Source: Nocardioides houyundeii
Lineage (GTDB): Bacteria; Actinomycetota; Actinomycetes; Propionibacteriales; Nocardioidaceae
NCBI RefSeq assembly: GCF_002865585.1
Contig: NZ_CP025581.1
Coordinates: forward strand, 434,001 to 498,000
Reading direction: 5' to 3'
Length of the DNA: 64,000 nucleotides
Part shown: piece after piece, positions 8,269 through 16,445 of the stretch
How positions within the stretch are numbered: position 1 is the first letter of the stretch
How the letters are laid out: the number at the start of each line of letters is the position of its first letter
Position numbers and translations under genes: made by a program
Notes under the pieces: model-generated
What the model was told of the DNA's origin: nothing
Databases searched by the model: none
Seen by the model: the letters and a program-made list of their open reading frames with translations, nothing else

Positions 8269-8637
8269 TCAGTAGTCCTGGAAGAAGCCCAGGACCGCTA
8301 CCACCAGGCCACCCGCGAGCGCCAGCGACCCCAGCACGACGGCGGTCGTGGCCAGGGGCACGGTCAACGGGTCGGGGGACCGGCGCAGCGGAACGGCCAG
8401 CATCACGGCGACGAGGCCGATCAACGCCGGGAGCATGCCGAGCGGCACCATCCAGACCAGCCGCCCTTCCGTCATCACGTCGGAGAGGAACCTGCTGCTG
8501 AACAGCGCCGACAGCGCGTTGGAGAGGCTCCCACCGCCGAGCGCACCGACCAGGCCGACCGCCACCGCCACGAATGCTCGGGTCCGGTCGGCGACGACGT
8601 CGGTCGATCCCACGGTCTGGGTGCTCTGGTCCGTCAT
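8269..8637 (-). CDS. Small membrane protein of unknown function
   Basis: 122 residues with three hydrophobic segments (about 22-42, 60-82 and 92-116) after a polar N-terminus rich in Thr and Asp. A GAGGGGGAG ribosome-binding site sits just before the ATG at 8637. No family recognised. It is convergent with the YdeI-like gene and divergent from fba. Confidence 0.65.
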   Translation of the reverse strand: MTDQSTQTVGSTDVVADRTRAFVAVAVGLVGALGGGSLSNALSALFSSRFLSDVMTEGRLVWMVPLGMLPALIGLVAVMLAVPLRRSPDPLTVPLATTAVVLGSLALAGGLVVAVLGFFQDY

Positions 8638-8730
8638 GACTCCCCCTCGTGGGGCCGCGGGGGCGGCCCTCGACCGTCATCGTAGGGGAACCTGAGCCAG
8701 GCGCCGGAGACCTTCCCGGCGCTGAGTGAC

Positions 8731-8736
8731 TAGGCT
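8731..8736 (+). promoter_or_regulatory. Probable fba -10 box
   Basis: TAGGCT, the same hexamer found in front of purC and purL, 39 bases before the fba ATG. Here a leader with a GAGGAG ribosome-binding site (about 8762-8767) follows. No convincing -35 is seen. Confidence 0.35.
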
Positions 8737-8775
8737 GGTGGCGTCGACCGCGAAGATCACCCGAGGAGCCCGCAG

Positions 8776-9810
8776 ATGCCCATCGCCACCCCCGAGCGCT
8801 ACGCCGAGATGCTCGACGCCGCGAAGTCCAAGGGCTTCGCCTTCCCCGCCATCAACGTCTCCTCGTCGCAGACGCTGAACGCCGCGCTCAAGGGCTTCGC
8901 CGACGCGGGCTCCGACGGCATCATCCAGATCTCCACCGGTGGCGCGGAGTACCTCTCCGGCCCGTCGGTCAAGAACATGGTCACCGGCTCCGTGGCCTTC
9001 GCCGCGTACGCCGCCGAGGTCGCGAAGAACTACCCCGTCAACATCGCGCTGCACACCGACCACTGCCCCCAGGACAAGCTCGACGGCTTCGTCCGGCCGC
9101 TCCTCGACATCTCCGCCGAGCGCGTCGCCCGTGGCGAGCTGCCGCTGTTCCAGTCGCACATGTGGGACGGCTCCGCGGTGCCGCTGGAGGAGAACCTGAA
9201 GATCGCCGAGGAGCTGCTCGCCAAGTGCGCCGCGGCCCACATCATCCTCGAGGTGGAGATCGGCGTCGTCGGCGGCGAGGAGGACGGTGTCGCCAACGAG
9301 ATCAACGACAAGCTCTACACCACCCCCGAGGACGCGCTGGCCACGGTCCGCGCGCTCGGCACCGGTGAGAAGGGCCGCTACATGACGGCGCTGACCTTCG
9401 GCAACGTGCACGGCGTCTACAAGCCCGGCAACGTCAAGCTGCGCCCCGAGATCCTCCAGGCCGCCCAGGAGGCCGTGGTCGCCGAGCTCGGCCTGACCGC
9501 AGGCGCCAAGCCGTTCGACCTGGTCTTCCACGGCGGCTCCGGCTCCACCGCCGAGGAGATCGGCGCGGCCGTCGACTACGGCGTGGTGAAGATGAACGTC
9601 GACACCGACACCCAGTACGCCTTCACCCGCCCGGTCGCGGACCACATGTTCCGCAACTACGACGGCGTGCTGAAGACCGACGGCGAGGTCGGCAACAAGA
9701 AGCACTACGACCCCCGCGCCTGGGGCAAGGCCGGCGAGGCCGGCATGGCCGCCCGGATCGTGGAGGCGTGCCAGAACCTGCGCTCGGCGGGCACCACGCT
9801 GGGCGCCTGA
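8776..9810 (+). CDS. fba: Class II fructose-bisphosphate aldolase
   Basis: 344 residues. It catalyses reversible cleavage of fructose-1,6-bisphosphate into dihydroxyacetone phosphate and glyceraldehyde-3-phosphate in glycolysis and gluconeogenesis. The zinc-site motif is seen as ALHTDHCPQDKLD near residues 92-104. The glutamate-rich ILEVEIGVVGGEEDG near 157-171 and the VFHGGSGST phosphate-binding loop near 252-260 are also present, followed by NVDTDTQYAF. Length matches long class II (FbaA) enzymes. GAGGAG lies 8 bases before the ATG. A large hairpin (9831-9920) follows the stop by 20 bases and may be its terminator. Confidence 0.95.
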   Translation: MPIATPERYAEMLDAAKSKGFAFPAINVSSSQTLNAALKGFADAGSDGIIQISTGGAEYLSGPSVKNMVTGSVAFAAYAAEVAKNYPVNIALHTDHCPQDKLDGFVRPLLDISAERVARGELPLFQSHMWDGSAVPLEENLKIAEELLAKCAAAHIILEVEIGVVGGEEDGVANEINDKLYTTPEDALATVRALGTGEKGRYMTALTFGNVHGVYKPGNVKLRPEILQAAQEAVVAELGLTAGAKPFDLVFHGGSGSTAEEIGAAVDYGVVKMNVDTDTQYAFTRPVADHMFRNYDGVLKTDGEVGNKKHYDPRAWGKAGEAGMAARIVEACQNLRSAGTTLGA

Positions 9811-9830
9811 GCCCGGCGGCTCCGGCCGCG

Positions 9831-9920
9831 CCAAACACATGTAACGCGCTGTTAGACACGCTCTACGTACCCACCGGTGGGGGCGCGGAGCACGTTAAAC
9901 AGCGCGTTACATGTGTTTGG
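9831..9920. repeat. 90-bp hairpin repeat, left copy
   Basis: A near-palindrome. The outer 23 bases are perfectly inverted (beginning CCAAACACATGTAACGCGC, ending in its complement). The inner part is looser around a perfect CCCACCGGTGGG centre. A near-identical element at 11053-11132 lies on the other side of the AbiEi-like/DUF559 gene. It lacks a T-tract, so it is not a standard intrinsic terminator, though it stands between two convergent genes. Confidence 0.85.
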
Positions 9921-9951
9921 GCAGGCGCGAGCAGCTGCCACACGACCGCGG

Positions 9952-10953
9952 TCACCCGTGCCGGGCCCGATCCCGTCGCACCAGGTACGGCGCCAGGTCG
10001 GCCACGTCGGTGCCGTAACGGGCCACGGTGGCCTCGAACTCGCGCAGCACCCGTCTCTTGGCGTGGTCCCAGCCCGAGGTCAGGTCGCGGTGGGTCAGGC
10101 GCGACATCCCGAGGTGGAAGCCGGTGATGAAGTCCTGTCGGAGCTTCTCGGCCCACAGCACGTCCGCCGGCTCCTGGCCCGCGAAGGTGCCGTCGTACTT
10201 GATGCGGCCGTCGATCTCGATGACGTGCCGCCCGACGCGCAGGTCGCACCACACGGTCCGGCGCGCGTCCCTGAGCCCGAACTGGGTCTCGGGCCGACCG
10301 ATCCCCAGCTCGGTCACCAGCAGTCGGCCCAGGGACTCCTGCCAGCTCTCGGCGCCCGGGTCTGCCAGCAGGATTGCCCGGTCCACCGAACGCCGTCCTG
10401 GCCAGCACTTCATCCCGGATGCGGCCTGCCGCAGCTGGGAGCGGGTGACGCCGAGACTGAGCGCGCGGTCGCAGGCGGGCAGTCCGCCTCGGAGCCCGTG
10501 CTCGCGGACCAGGTCCAGACAGGTCCTGGCGGGATCGAGCACCTCGAGGCCGTCGACGTGGCGCACCTGGTCCGGATGGAACGGCGCCCCGTGGTGCTTG
10601 GTCCCGGCGATGAGGCGGGTGCCGTGCACCCCTTCGCGGGTGATGTGGACCAGGCTTGCCCTGGCGTCGGGAAGCCCGAGTCCGTGCACGAGTGAGGCCG
10701 AGTCGTGGCTGAAGACGTGTTCCACCTCGAGGACCAGGGCGGCGGCCCGGACCCGCAGGAGTGGTTTCTCGTCGAACTCGCCCGCCTCGCGCCACTGGTC
10801 GCCGTCGACGTAGACGCCGCGGCGGAGCCGGACCCAGGCTCCGGTGCGCACCAGTCGCGCCACCGCCGGGACGTCGAGCCCGGCCGCGAGGGCCTGGCGG
10901 CTGGTCAAGAGCCCGTGCTGGCGGCGGGCGGGGAGAAAGCCGGTGAGATCCAT
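9952..10953 (-). CDS. AbiEi-type wHTH protein with DUF559 (PD-(D/E)xK) nuclease domain
   Basis: 333 residues. Residues 1-50 form the AbiEi antitoxin-like winged helix (GLLTSRQALAAGLD, then RLVRTGAWVRLRRGVYV). A middle domain carries FSHDSASLVHGLG and CLDLVREHG. Residues 200-300 look like a DUF559/Vsr-type endonuclease fold: AESWQESLGRLL, then Asp237, the E-I-D-G motif at 246-249 and Lys252, then EKLRQDFITGFHLGMSRLTH. Such proteins are abundant in actinobacteria but uncharacterised. Start chosen at ATG 10953, because the longer frame runs into the right-hand hairpin. The gene sits alone between two copies of the same hairpin. There is no AbiEii-type nucleotidyltransferase partner nearby. Confidence 0.85.
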   Translation of the reverse strand: MDLTGFLPARRQHGLLTSRQALAAGLDVPAVARLVRTGAWVRLRRGVYVDGDQWREAGEFDEKPLLRVRAAALVLEVEHVFSHDSASLVHGLGLPDARASLVHITREGVHGTRLIAGTKHHGAPFHPDQVRHVDGLEVLDPARTCLDLVREHGLRGGLPACDRALSLGVTRSQLRQAASGMKCWPGRRSVDRAILLADPGAESWQESLGRLLVTELGIGRPETQFGLRDARRTVWCDLRVGRHVIEIDGRIKYDGTFAGQEPADVLWAEKLRQDFITGFHLGMSRLTHRDLTSGWDHAKRRVLREFEATVARYGTDVADLAPYLVRRDRARHG

Positions 10954-11052
10954 CGCCCCAGGCTCGGGACTTCTCGCGCCCGGTGCGCCGCTGGTGCGAT
11001 CGGCTGTGGACCCGCCGGGACCGGGCCAGCCTGTGCACCTGCCGGGGTCAAC

Positions 11053-11132
11053 CACATGTAACGCGCTGTTAGACACGCTCTACGCCCCCACCGGCGGGTA
11101 CGTGGAGCGTGTCTAACAGCGCGTTACATGTG
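11053..11132. repeat. 80-bp hairpin repeat, right copy
   Basis: Nearly identical to 9831-9920. Arms of 28 perfectly inverted bases begin CACATGTAACGCGCTG and surround a CCGG centre with flanking GGGTACGTGG/CTACGCCCCC segments. It sits 49 bases downstream of the MFS gene and about 100 bases upstream of the DUF559-type gene, so it could also serve as a transcript end for the MFS gene. Confidence 0.85.
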
Positions 11133-11181
11133 CGGGGCGCGGTGGGCGGCGCGGTGAGCAGGGCAGAGCGGGCGGGGCGGA

Positions 11182-12678
11182 TCAGCGCGCGTGCTTCATG
11201 CCCTCGAAGGAGAGCGCGGCCAGCAGCCCGATGACCAGGACGGCGGGGATGATGAGCAGCGACTCGCCCATCGCCTGGGTGAACGGACCCCAGGCGGCCT
11301 CGGGGAGTCCGCCGCCGCCCATCGCGGTCTCGGGGGAGCCGCCGGCGCCCAGGCCCTGGGCGGCCAACCGGGAGTCCATCAGTACGGCGATCGTCGCCGC
11401 GCCCAGGACCGCGCCGACCTGGCGGGTCGCGTTGTAGATCCCCGAGCCGGCACCGGCCTGCTGCACCGGCAGGTTGCGGTTGGCGGTGGTGCTGAGCACC
11501 GCCCACAGGAACGAGCTGCCGATGCCCAGGCAGCCGAGCGCCACCAGCAGCTGCCAGACCGGGGTGTCCGGGGCGAGGATGAGCGCGATCGCGGTCAGCG
11601 CGCCGCCCATCACCACGAAGCCGAACGAGGTCAGGATGCGCGGGTGCACCCGGTCGGCGAGCCGCCCGACCAGCGGGGCCAGCAGGATCGACATCGCGGC
11701 CATCGGGATGAGCAGCATGCCGGCCTGGGTGGGGGACCACCCCCGGACCAGCTGGGCGTAGAGCATCACCGGGAAGCCCATCGCGGTGAAGCCGAAGCTC
11801 ACGGTGCTGATGCCGAGGTTGGCGAGGGAGAAGTTGCGGTCCCGGAAGAGCTCCAGCGGCACCAGCGGCTCGTTGCGGTTGCGGGCCTGCCACCAGATGA
11901 AGACCGCCAGTACCACCAGCCCGGCAGCGATCAGCCGCCACACGGTGAGCGGGCCGGTGATGGTGCCCCAGTCGTACTGCTGGCCCTCCTGGAGCCCGAA
12001 GACCAGCAGGAACATCCCGATGCCGCTGAGCGCCACCCCGAGCCAGTCGAAGCGGTGCTCGTGGGTGGCCAGCGCCGGCACCAGGCGCCAGGCCAGCACG
12101 AAGGCGATGATGCCGACCGGGATGTTGATGAAGAAGATCCACTCCCAGCCGAGGGAGTCCACCAGCACCCCACCCAGGATCGGGCCGACCAGGGTGGCGA
12201 CACCGGCGGTCGCGCCCCACAGCGCCATCGCGCTGCCGCGACGGTCCACCGGGAAGATCCGGGTGATCACGGCCATGGTCTGCGGCGTCATCAGCGCGGC
12301 ACCGAGACCCTGGGCCACCCGGGCGAGCACCAGCCCGGTGATGGAGCCGGTGAGACCGCACCACAGCGAGGCCAGGGTGAAGACGACGAGCCCCACCAGG
12401 TAGAGCCGCTTGGGCCCGTAGCGGTCGCCGAGCCGTCCGGTGATCAGCACCGGTACGGCGTACGCGAGCAGGTAGGCGCTGGTCACCCAGACCACCGAGT
12501 TCACGTCCGCGCCCAGGTCCTCCATGATCGACGGGGTCGCGACCGTGACGATCGTGGTGTCGACCAGGATCATGAAGAAGCCCAGACACAGCGCCCACAG
12601 GGCGGGCCAGGGGTTCTCCGGGAGGGTGGGCGCAGCACTGCGCGGCTGGGTGGTCTGGGTCACTGGAAAATCATGCAC
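11182..12678 (-). CDS. MFS transporter, DHA2 (EmrB/QacA, 14-TM) family
   Basis: 498 residues. Motif A is present as GRLGDRYGPKRLYLVG after the second membrane segment. Motif C-like GATAGVATLVGPILGGVLVD lies in helix 5, and LDTTIV-type wording appears at helix 1 (MILVDTTIVTVATPSI). About 14 hydrophobic helices are visible. DHA2 members are proton-driven drug or metabolite exporters in the cytoplasmic membrane. A GTG at 12678 is used; a GTG at 12663, five codons in, has an AAGGTG sequence upstream and is a realistic alternative. No regulator is adjacent. Confidence 0.9.
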   Translation of the reverse strand: MHDFPVTQTTQPRSAAPTLPENPWPALWALCLGFFMILVDTTIVTVATPSIMEDLGADVNSVVWVTSAYLLAYAVPVLITGRLGDRYGPKRLYLVGLVVFTLASLWCGLTGSITGLVLARVAQGLGAALMTPQTMAVITRIFPVDRRGSAMALWGATAGVATLVGPILGGVLVDSLGWEWIFFINIPVGIIAFVLAWRLVPALATHEHRFDWLGVALSGIGMFLLVFGLQEGQQYDWGTITGPLTVWRLIAAGLVVLAVFIWWQARNRNEPLVPLELFRDRNFSLANLGISTVSFGFTAMGFPVMLYAQLVRGWSPTQAGMLLIPMAAMSILLAPLVGRLADRVHPRILTSFGFVVMGGALTAIALILAPDTPVWQLLVALGCLGIGSSFLWAVLSTTANRNLPVQQAGAGSGIYNATRQVGAVLGAATIAVLMDSRLAAQGLGAGGSPETAMGGGGLPEAAWGPFTQAMGESLLIIPAVLVIGLLAALSFEGMKHAR

Positions 12679-12717
12679 CTTGACTGGTTGGTGCGTGGCT
12701 CCAGGCCTGTGCTCGAC

Positions 12718-13131
12718 TCAGCCCAGGAGTGCGTCGTACGCCGCGGGGCTGGAGTCGCGCAGGAACTCCGAGCAGCGCTCCCACTCCGGGGTCTCGCCGA
12801 TCGCGCGGGCCGAGAGGGCGAGCAGGGCAAGCGCCCGCAGGAAGCCGCGGTTGGGCTCGTGCTCCCACGGCACCGGGCCGTGGCCCTTCCAGCCGTTGCG
12901 GCGCAGCATGTCCAGCGAGCGGTGGTAGCCCACCCGGGAGAAGGCGTAGACGGTGACGTCGTCGTCGCCGTTGTCGCGGGCCTCCTCGGCCAGCGCGGCC
13001 CAGGCGAAGGGGGAGGCCGGGTGGTGGCGCACTGCGGTCGCGGGGGCGGTGCCGGCAGCGAGCTCGGCGGCGGCGGGGTCTTCGGGGAGGAGCGTGGCCG
13101 GGGGGCCAGCCATCAGGTCTTGGTGAGTCAT
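12718..13131 (-). CDS. DUF3151 family protein
   Basis: 137 residues starting at ATG 13131 (MTHQDLMAGPPATLLPEDP). The conserved core HPASPFAWAALAEEARD, then AYAFSRVGYHRSLDMLRRNGWKGHGPVPW (here TVYAFSR) and NRGFLRALALLALSARAIGE is typical of the actinobacterial DUF3151 family. The sequence looks like a TPR-type helical repeat protein. Function unknown. It is downstream of the secreted protein gene on the same strand, and only 39 bases before the MFS start. Confidence 0.88.
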   Translation of the reverse strand: MTHQDLMAGPPATLLPEDPAAAELAAGTAPATAVRHHPASPFAWAALAEEARDNGDDDVTVYAFSRVGYHRSLDMLRRNGWKGHGPVPWEHEPNRGFLRALALLALSARAIGETPEWERCSEFLRDSSPAAYDALLG

Positions 13132-13183
13132 GCCGCCAGCATCGCACGCGACGACGAGCGCCCTGAGGTGGCCGTGGTGTTCC

Positions 13184-14557
13184 TCATCCGACCTGCCACC
13201 CGGACACGTAGGTGTCGGGTGCCGGGTCGTCGTTGTGGGACCAGCCGACCACGAGGCGTCCACGCTCCTGGTCGTAGGCGGCGGACTCGGCCCGGTAGGC
13301 CACGAGCTCGTCGAACCACATCCGCGTCGCGTCCTGCCACACCTTCGTGCCGTTCCACGTATAGGCCGCGACGGTTCGGGCGCCGATCAGCACCAGCCGG
13401 CGCTTCGGGTCGATCTCGATCTGGGCGACGTCGGTCTCGCCACGGGTGTGCTTGATGGTCCGGATCGGCTTGCCGTTGGCGCGCATCACGCGCACCCGGA
13501 CGGTGTTGGCGTAGGTCCCCGCCGCGGCGACGAAGATCCGGTGACTCCTCGGGTCGACCGCGATCGCCTCCGCCCGGTGCGCCCGGTGCGCCCGGTGCGC
13601 CCGCTCGGCGCGCCAGGCCCGGTCGGCCTTGCGGTGCCCGGTGGCGCTCCACGAGACCAAGGTGATCCGGTTGCCACGGTGGGCGCCGGCCGAGTGGTGC
13701 CCCGCTACGTGGATGCGGTGCGATGCGGTGTCCACCGCCAGGGTGACGTCGGTGGTCTTGGTGGTCCCGCGGAGGTCACGGGTCCGTCGCCAGACCCGCT
13801 CCCGCCCCTCGCGGAAGGCCAGCAGCACGGTCCGGGTGTCGCCGCCCTTGAGGTGGGCCCCCGCGAGGTACCAGCGGTTGCGCGTCGGATCGACGGCGAG
13901 TGCGGTGTCGCCGGAGTCGGCGCCACCGTGTCGGAATTCCCGGTTCATCACCGTCGCGCCGTTGCGGTCCACGCAGTCCAGCCGCCAGGCGGTCGGGGTG
14001 CCCCACTTCGCCGACGCCTTGCTCACCCGGGTGACGCAGGCCGTCCCGGTCCGCGGGTTGACCTCGACGTCCTGCAGGGTGCCTGCGCCTCGGCACGGCC
14101 CTTCGCACTCGCGAGCCGACAGCGGGACCGACCACTGCACGGTCCCCTGGAGGTCCAGGGAGTGGACGACCGCGCCGCTGCGCAGGGCGGAGACCAGCAC
14201 GATCCGCTGGCCCGCGGGGTCGATCGCCAGGTCGGCGAGGTCGGACTCCTTGTCGGGGCCCAGGCCGATCTCCCACTCGCTGCTCCCCGTCTCGCCGTCG
14301 AGGCGGCTCACCCTGATGCGCTCGTCGAAGTCGTCGTCGTACCGGGCGGCGAAGACGTCCCCGCTGGTGGGGTCCAGCACCACCCCGGTCCCGTAGACAT
14401 GGCTGTCGTAGGGGCGGTCGCCCTCGAACGGCGTGATCCACAGCGCCTGCCTGTCCTCGGCGGGCTCGCGGGTCTCCGCGCTGGCGGGCACGACGGCTGC
14501 GCTGAGCGCGAGCGCGAGCGCGAGGATCGGGACGGTGACGCGGCTGATGCGGCTCAT
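13184..14557 (-). CDS. Secreted propeller-like protein of unknown function
   Basis: 457 residues with a clear Sec signal peptide (basic start, Ala/Leu core, VPASA cleavage region near residue 27). The rest is a string of about 50-residue units of the type LAIDPAGQRIVLVSALRSG, VNPRTGTACV, LAVDPTRNRWYLAG, LAVDTASHRIHVAG and IAVDPRSHRIFVAA. That is the pattern of a beta-propeller with NHL- or PQQ-like blades. Four cysteines could form disulfides. A 9-base tandem repeat encodes AHRAHRAHRA near residues 312-325. No catalytic motif is seen; a ligand-binding or structural extracellular role is only a guess. Confidence 0.7.
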   Translation of the reverse strand: MSRISRVTVPILALALALSAAVVPASAETREPAEDRQALWITPFEGDRPYDSHVYGTGVVLDPTSGDVFAARYDDDFDERIRVSRLDGETGSSEWEIGLGPDKESDLADLAIDPAGQRIVLVSALRSGAVVHSLDLQGTVQWSVPLSARECEGPCRGAGTLQDVEVNPRTGTACVTRVSKASAKWGTPTAWRLDCVDRNGATVMNREFRHGGADSGDTALAVDPTRNRWYLAGAHLKGGDTRTVLLAFREGRERVWRRTRDLRGTTKTTDVTLAVDTASHRIHVAGHHSAGAHRGNRITLVSWSATGHRKADRAWRAERAHRAHRAHRAEAIAVDPRSHRIFVAAAGTYANTVRVRVMRANGKPIRTIKHTRGETDVAQIEIDPKRRLVLIGARTVAAYTWNGTKVWQDATRMWFDELVAYRAESAAYDQERGRLVVGWSHNDDPAPDTYVSGWQVG

Positions 14558-14639
14558 GCGGTGCTCCCCCGGTGGACGGCGGGTCTCAGGCGTGTGACGC
14601 GCCGAGGTGACGTCTGGTTGCCACCCACCGTAGATCGTC

Positions 14640-16343
14640 TCAGGCGGGAGCGGTGAGCAGTCCCCGCACGGTGTCCGCGCCGAGTGCCACGATCAGCGTC
14701 GGCAGTCGCGGGCCCCGGTCCTTGTCCACGAGGAGGTTGTAGAGGAGCTTGAAGAACTCCTTCTGGTCGGCCTTGACCTCGTCGGTGGGCGCGGCGTCGA
14801 CGGCGAGGCCGTGGGCCAGCTTGGGCACGCCGTAGACCACGGTGGTGACCGAGTCCAGCTCCAGCTCCTCGGGCAGGTGCTCAAGCAGCAGCGACAGCCA
14901 CCGCGCCTCGCGCTCGGTGAGGGCTGCGAGCCGCTCGGTGTCCGGGGCGCTGCGGACGATGGTGCGGTCCTCGGCGGGCACGAACTCCGCGGTCCACTGC
15001 ATCGCCTTGGTCAGCCGGGGCTCCAGGTCGGCCACCGAGTCGTGGGCGAACCCGACCTGGCCGATGACGGCGCTGATCAGCTCCGCGGAGCCAGCGGTCA
15101 CGTCGGCCACCGAGGAGAGGGTGCGGAACGGCACCACGACCCGCGAGGTGGGCAGCGGACCGGAGGCCGGGCCGATCGCCCGGTCGTGGGCCAGCACGGC
15201 GGCGTCGCGCTTGGCGGGGTCGGCGGCCTTGCGGCCCAGGGCGTCCCACTCGTCGTACAGGCGGACGACCTCGGGGCCGAAGTCGATGTTGAAGGTCTGC
15301 TTGGGCGCCCGGCGGACGTAGAGCCAGCGCAGGATCGGCGCCTCGAGGACCCGCAGCGCGTCGCTCGCGGTGGGCACCCCGCCCGCGGAGGAGGACATCT
15401 TCTGCATGCCGGCGAACCCGACGAAGCCGTAGGCCACGAACGACGGGGCGCGGCCGCCGAAGAGCTTCACCACATCCTTGCCGACGGTGTACGACGACCC
15501 GGGCGTCGCGTGGTCGGCGCCGCCGGGCTCGAAGTTGACGTTCTCGAAGGCCCAGCGCATCGGCCAGTCGGCCTTCCACACCAGCTTGCCCTCGTCCTGG
15601 GTGGCCAGGTTGGTGACGCCGGAGAAGGTGCAGGCGGTGCAGGTGTAGGCGAGGTCGGTGCTCTCCTCGTCGTACGCGGTGATCGTGGTGGTGTCGCGTC
15701 CGCAGTCGCGGCAGTAGGGCTTGAACGGGAAGCGAGCGAGGTCGTCGCCGGCCCCGGTGGGCGCGTCGTCGGCCTCGGCGACCGACTCCTCCAGCGACTC
15801 CGCCTCCTGCTCCGAGGTGGGCTCGGGGGCCTTGGCCTTGGTGCGGTAGCGGTCCAGGATCGCCTCGATCTCCCCCCGGCGGCGTACGGCGAGCAGGATC
15901 TGCTCGCGGTAGGTGCCGGCGCGGTACATCTGGGTCTGCGACACCTCCTCCATCTCCACGCCCATCTCGGCCAGCGCCTCGATCAGCGGCGCCTTGAAGT
16001 GCTCGGCCCAGGACTCGTGGCACTCCCACGGGTCGGGCACCGCGGAGAGGGGGCGGCCGATGTGCTGGGCCCACGACGGGTCGACGCCCGCGGGGACCTT
16101 GCGGAAGCGGTCGTAGTCGTCCCAGGAGTGCAGGTGGCGGACCGGGACCCCGCGGCGCCGCAGCTCGTCGGCGACGAAGTGCACGGTGAGGAACTCGCGC
16201 AGGTTGCCCAGGTGCACCGGGCCCGAGGGGGAGGCCCCCGAAGCGCAGGTGACGAGGTTGCCCTCCCCGGCGTGGCGGACGGCCTCGTCGGCGGCGCGGG
16301 TCACCCAGTCGACGGGCTCGGAACGGGCGGCTCCTGCGGACAC
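14640..16343 (-). CDS. lysS: Class I lysyl-tRNA synthetase
   Basis: 567 residues. It charges tRNA-Lys with lysine. The class I signature is visible: SPSGPVHLGNLREF (HIGH-type) near residues 35-50 and QKMSSSAGGVPTASDAL (KMSKS-type) near 320-336. A zinc-ribbon-like insertion with CRDCGRD and CTACT lies at about 215-250. This is the archaeal-type enzyme, found in part of the Actinobacteria instead of the usual class II form. The GTG at 16343 is chosen because AGGAG lies 7 bases upstream; a longer frame exists but lacks this. Divergent genes are absent nearby; the diacylglycerol-kinase gene lies upstream on the same strand. Confidence 0.92.
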   Translation of the reverse strand: MSAGAARSEPVDWVTRAADEAVRHAGEGNLVTCASGASPSGPVHLGNLREFLTVHFVADELRRRGVPVRHLHSWDDYDRFRKVPAGVDPSWAQHIGRPLSAVPDPWECHESWAEHFKAPLIEALAEMGVEMEEVSQTQMYRAGTYREQILLAVRRRGEIEAILDRYRTKAKAPEPTSEQEAESLEESVAEADDAPTGAGDDLARFPFKPYCRDCGRDTTTITAYDEESTDLAYTCTACTFSGVTNLATQDEGKLVWKADWPMRWAFENVNFEPGGADHATPGSSYTVGKDVVKLFGGRAPSFVAYGFVGFAGMQKMSSSAGGVPTASDALRVLEAPILRWLYVRRAPKQTFNIDFGPEVVRLYDEWDALGRKAADPAKRDAAVLAHDRAIGPASGPLPTSRVVVPFRTLSSVADVTAGSAELISAVIGQVGFAHDSVADLEPRLTKAMQWTAEFVPAEDRTIVRSAPDTERLAALTEREARWLSLLLEHLPEELELDSVTTVVYGVPKLAHGLAVDAAPTDEVKADQKEFFKLLYNLLVDKDRGPRLPTLIVALGADTVRGLLTAPA

Positions 16344-16445
16344 GCTGAGTCTCCTGGCGATGATGGGATGGCGATGGGGGCCTGGGGCGGGCTGGCACAC
16401 CAACGCTACCGCTGGCCGCCGACCTCCCGGGTGCTCAGGGCAGGC

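Noticed and set aside
9831..9920. Integron attC-like site in the hairpin (GTTAGAC appears, with GTCTAAC in the right copy)
   Set aside because: The order is GTTRRRY first and RYYYAAC last on the same strand, opposite to attC. No integrase is nearby, and the left copy lacks the RYYYAAC core.
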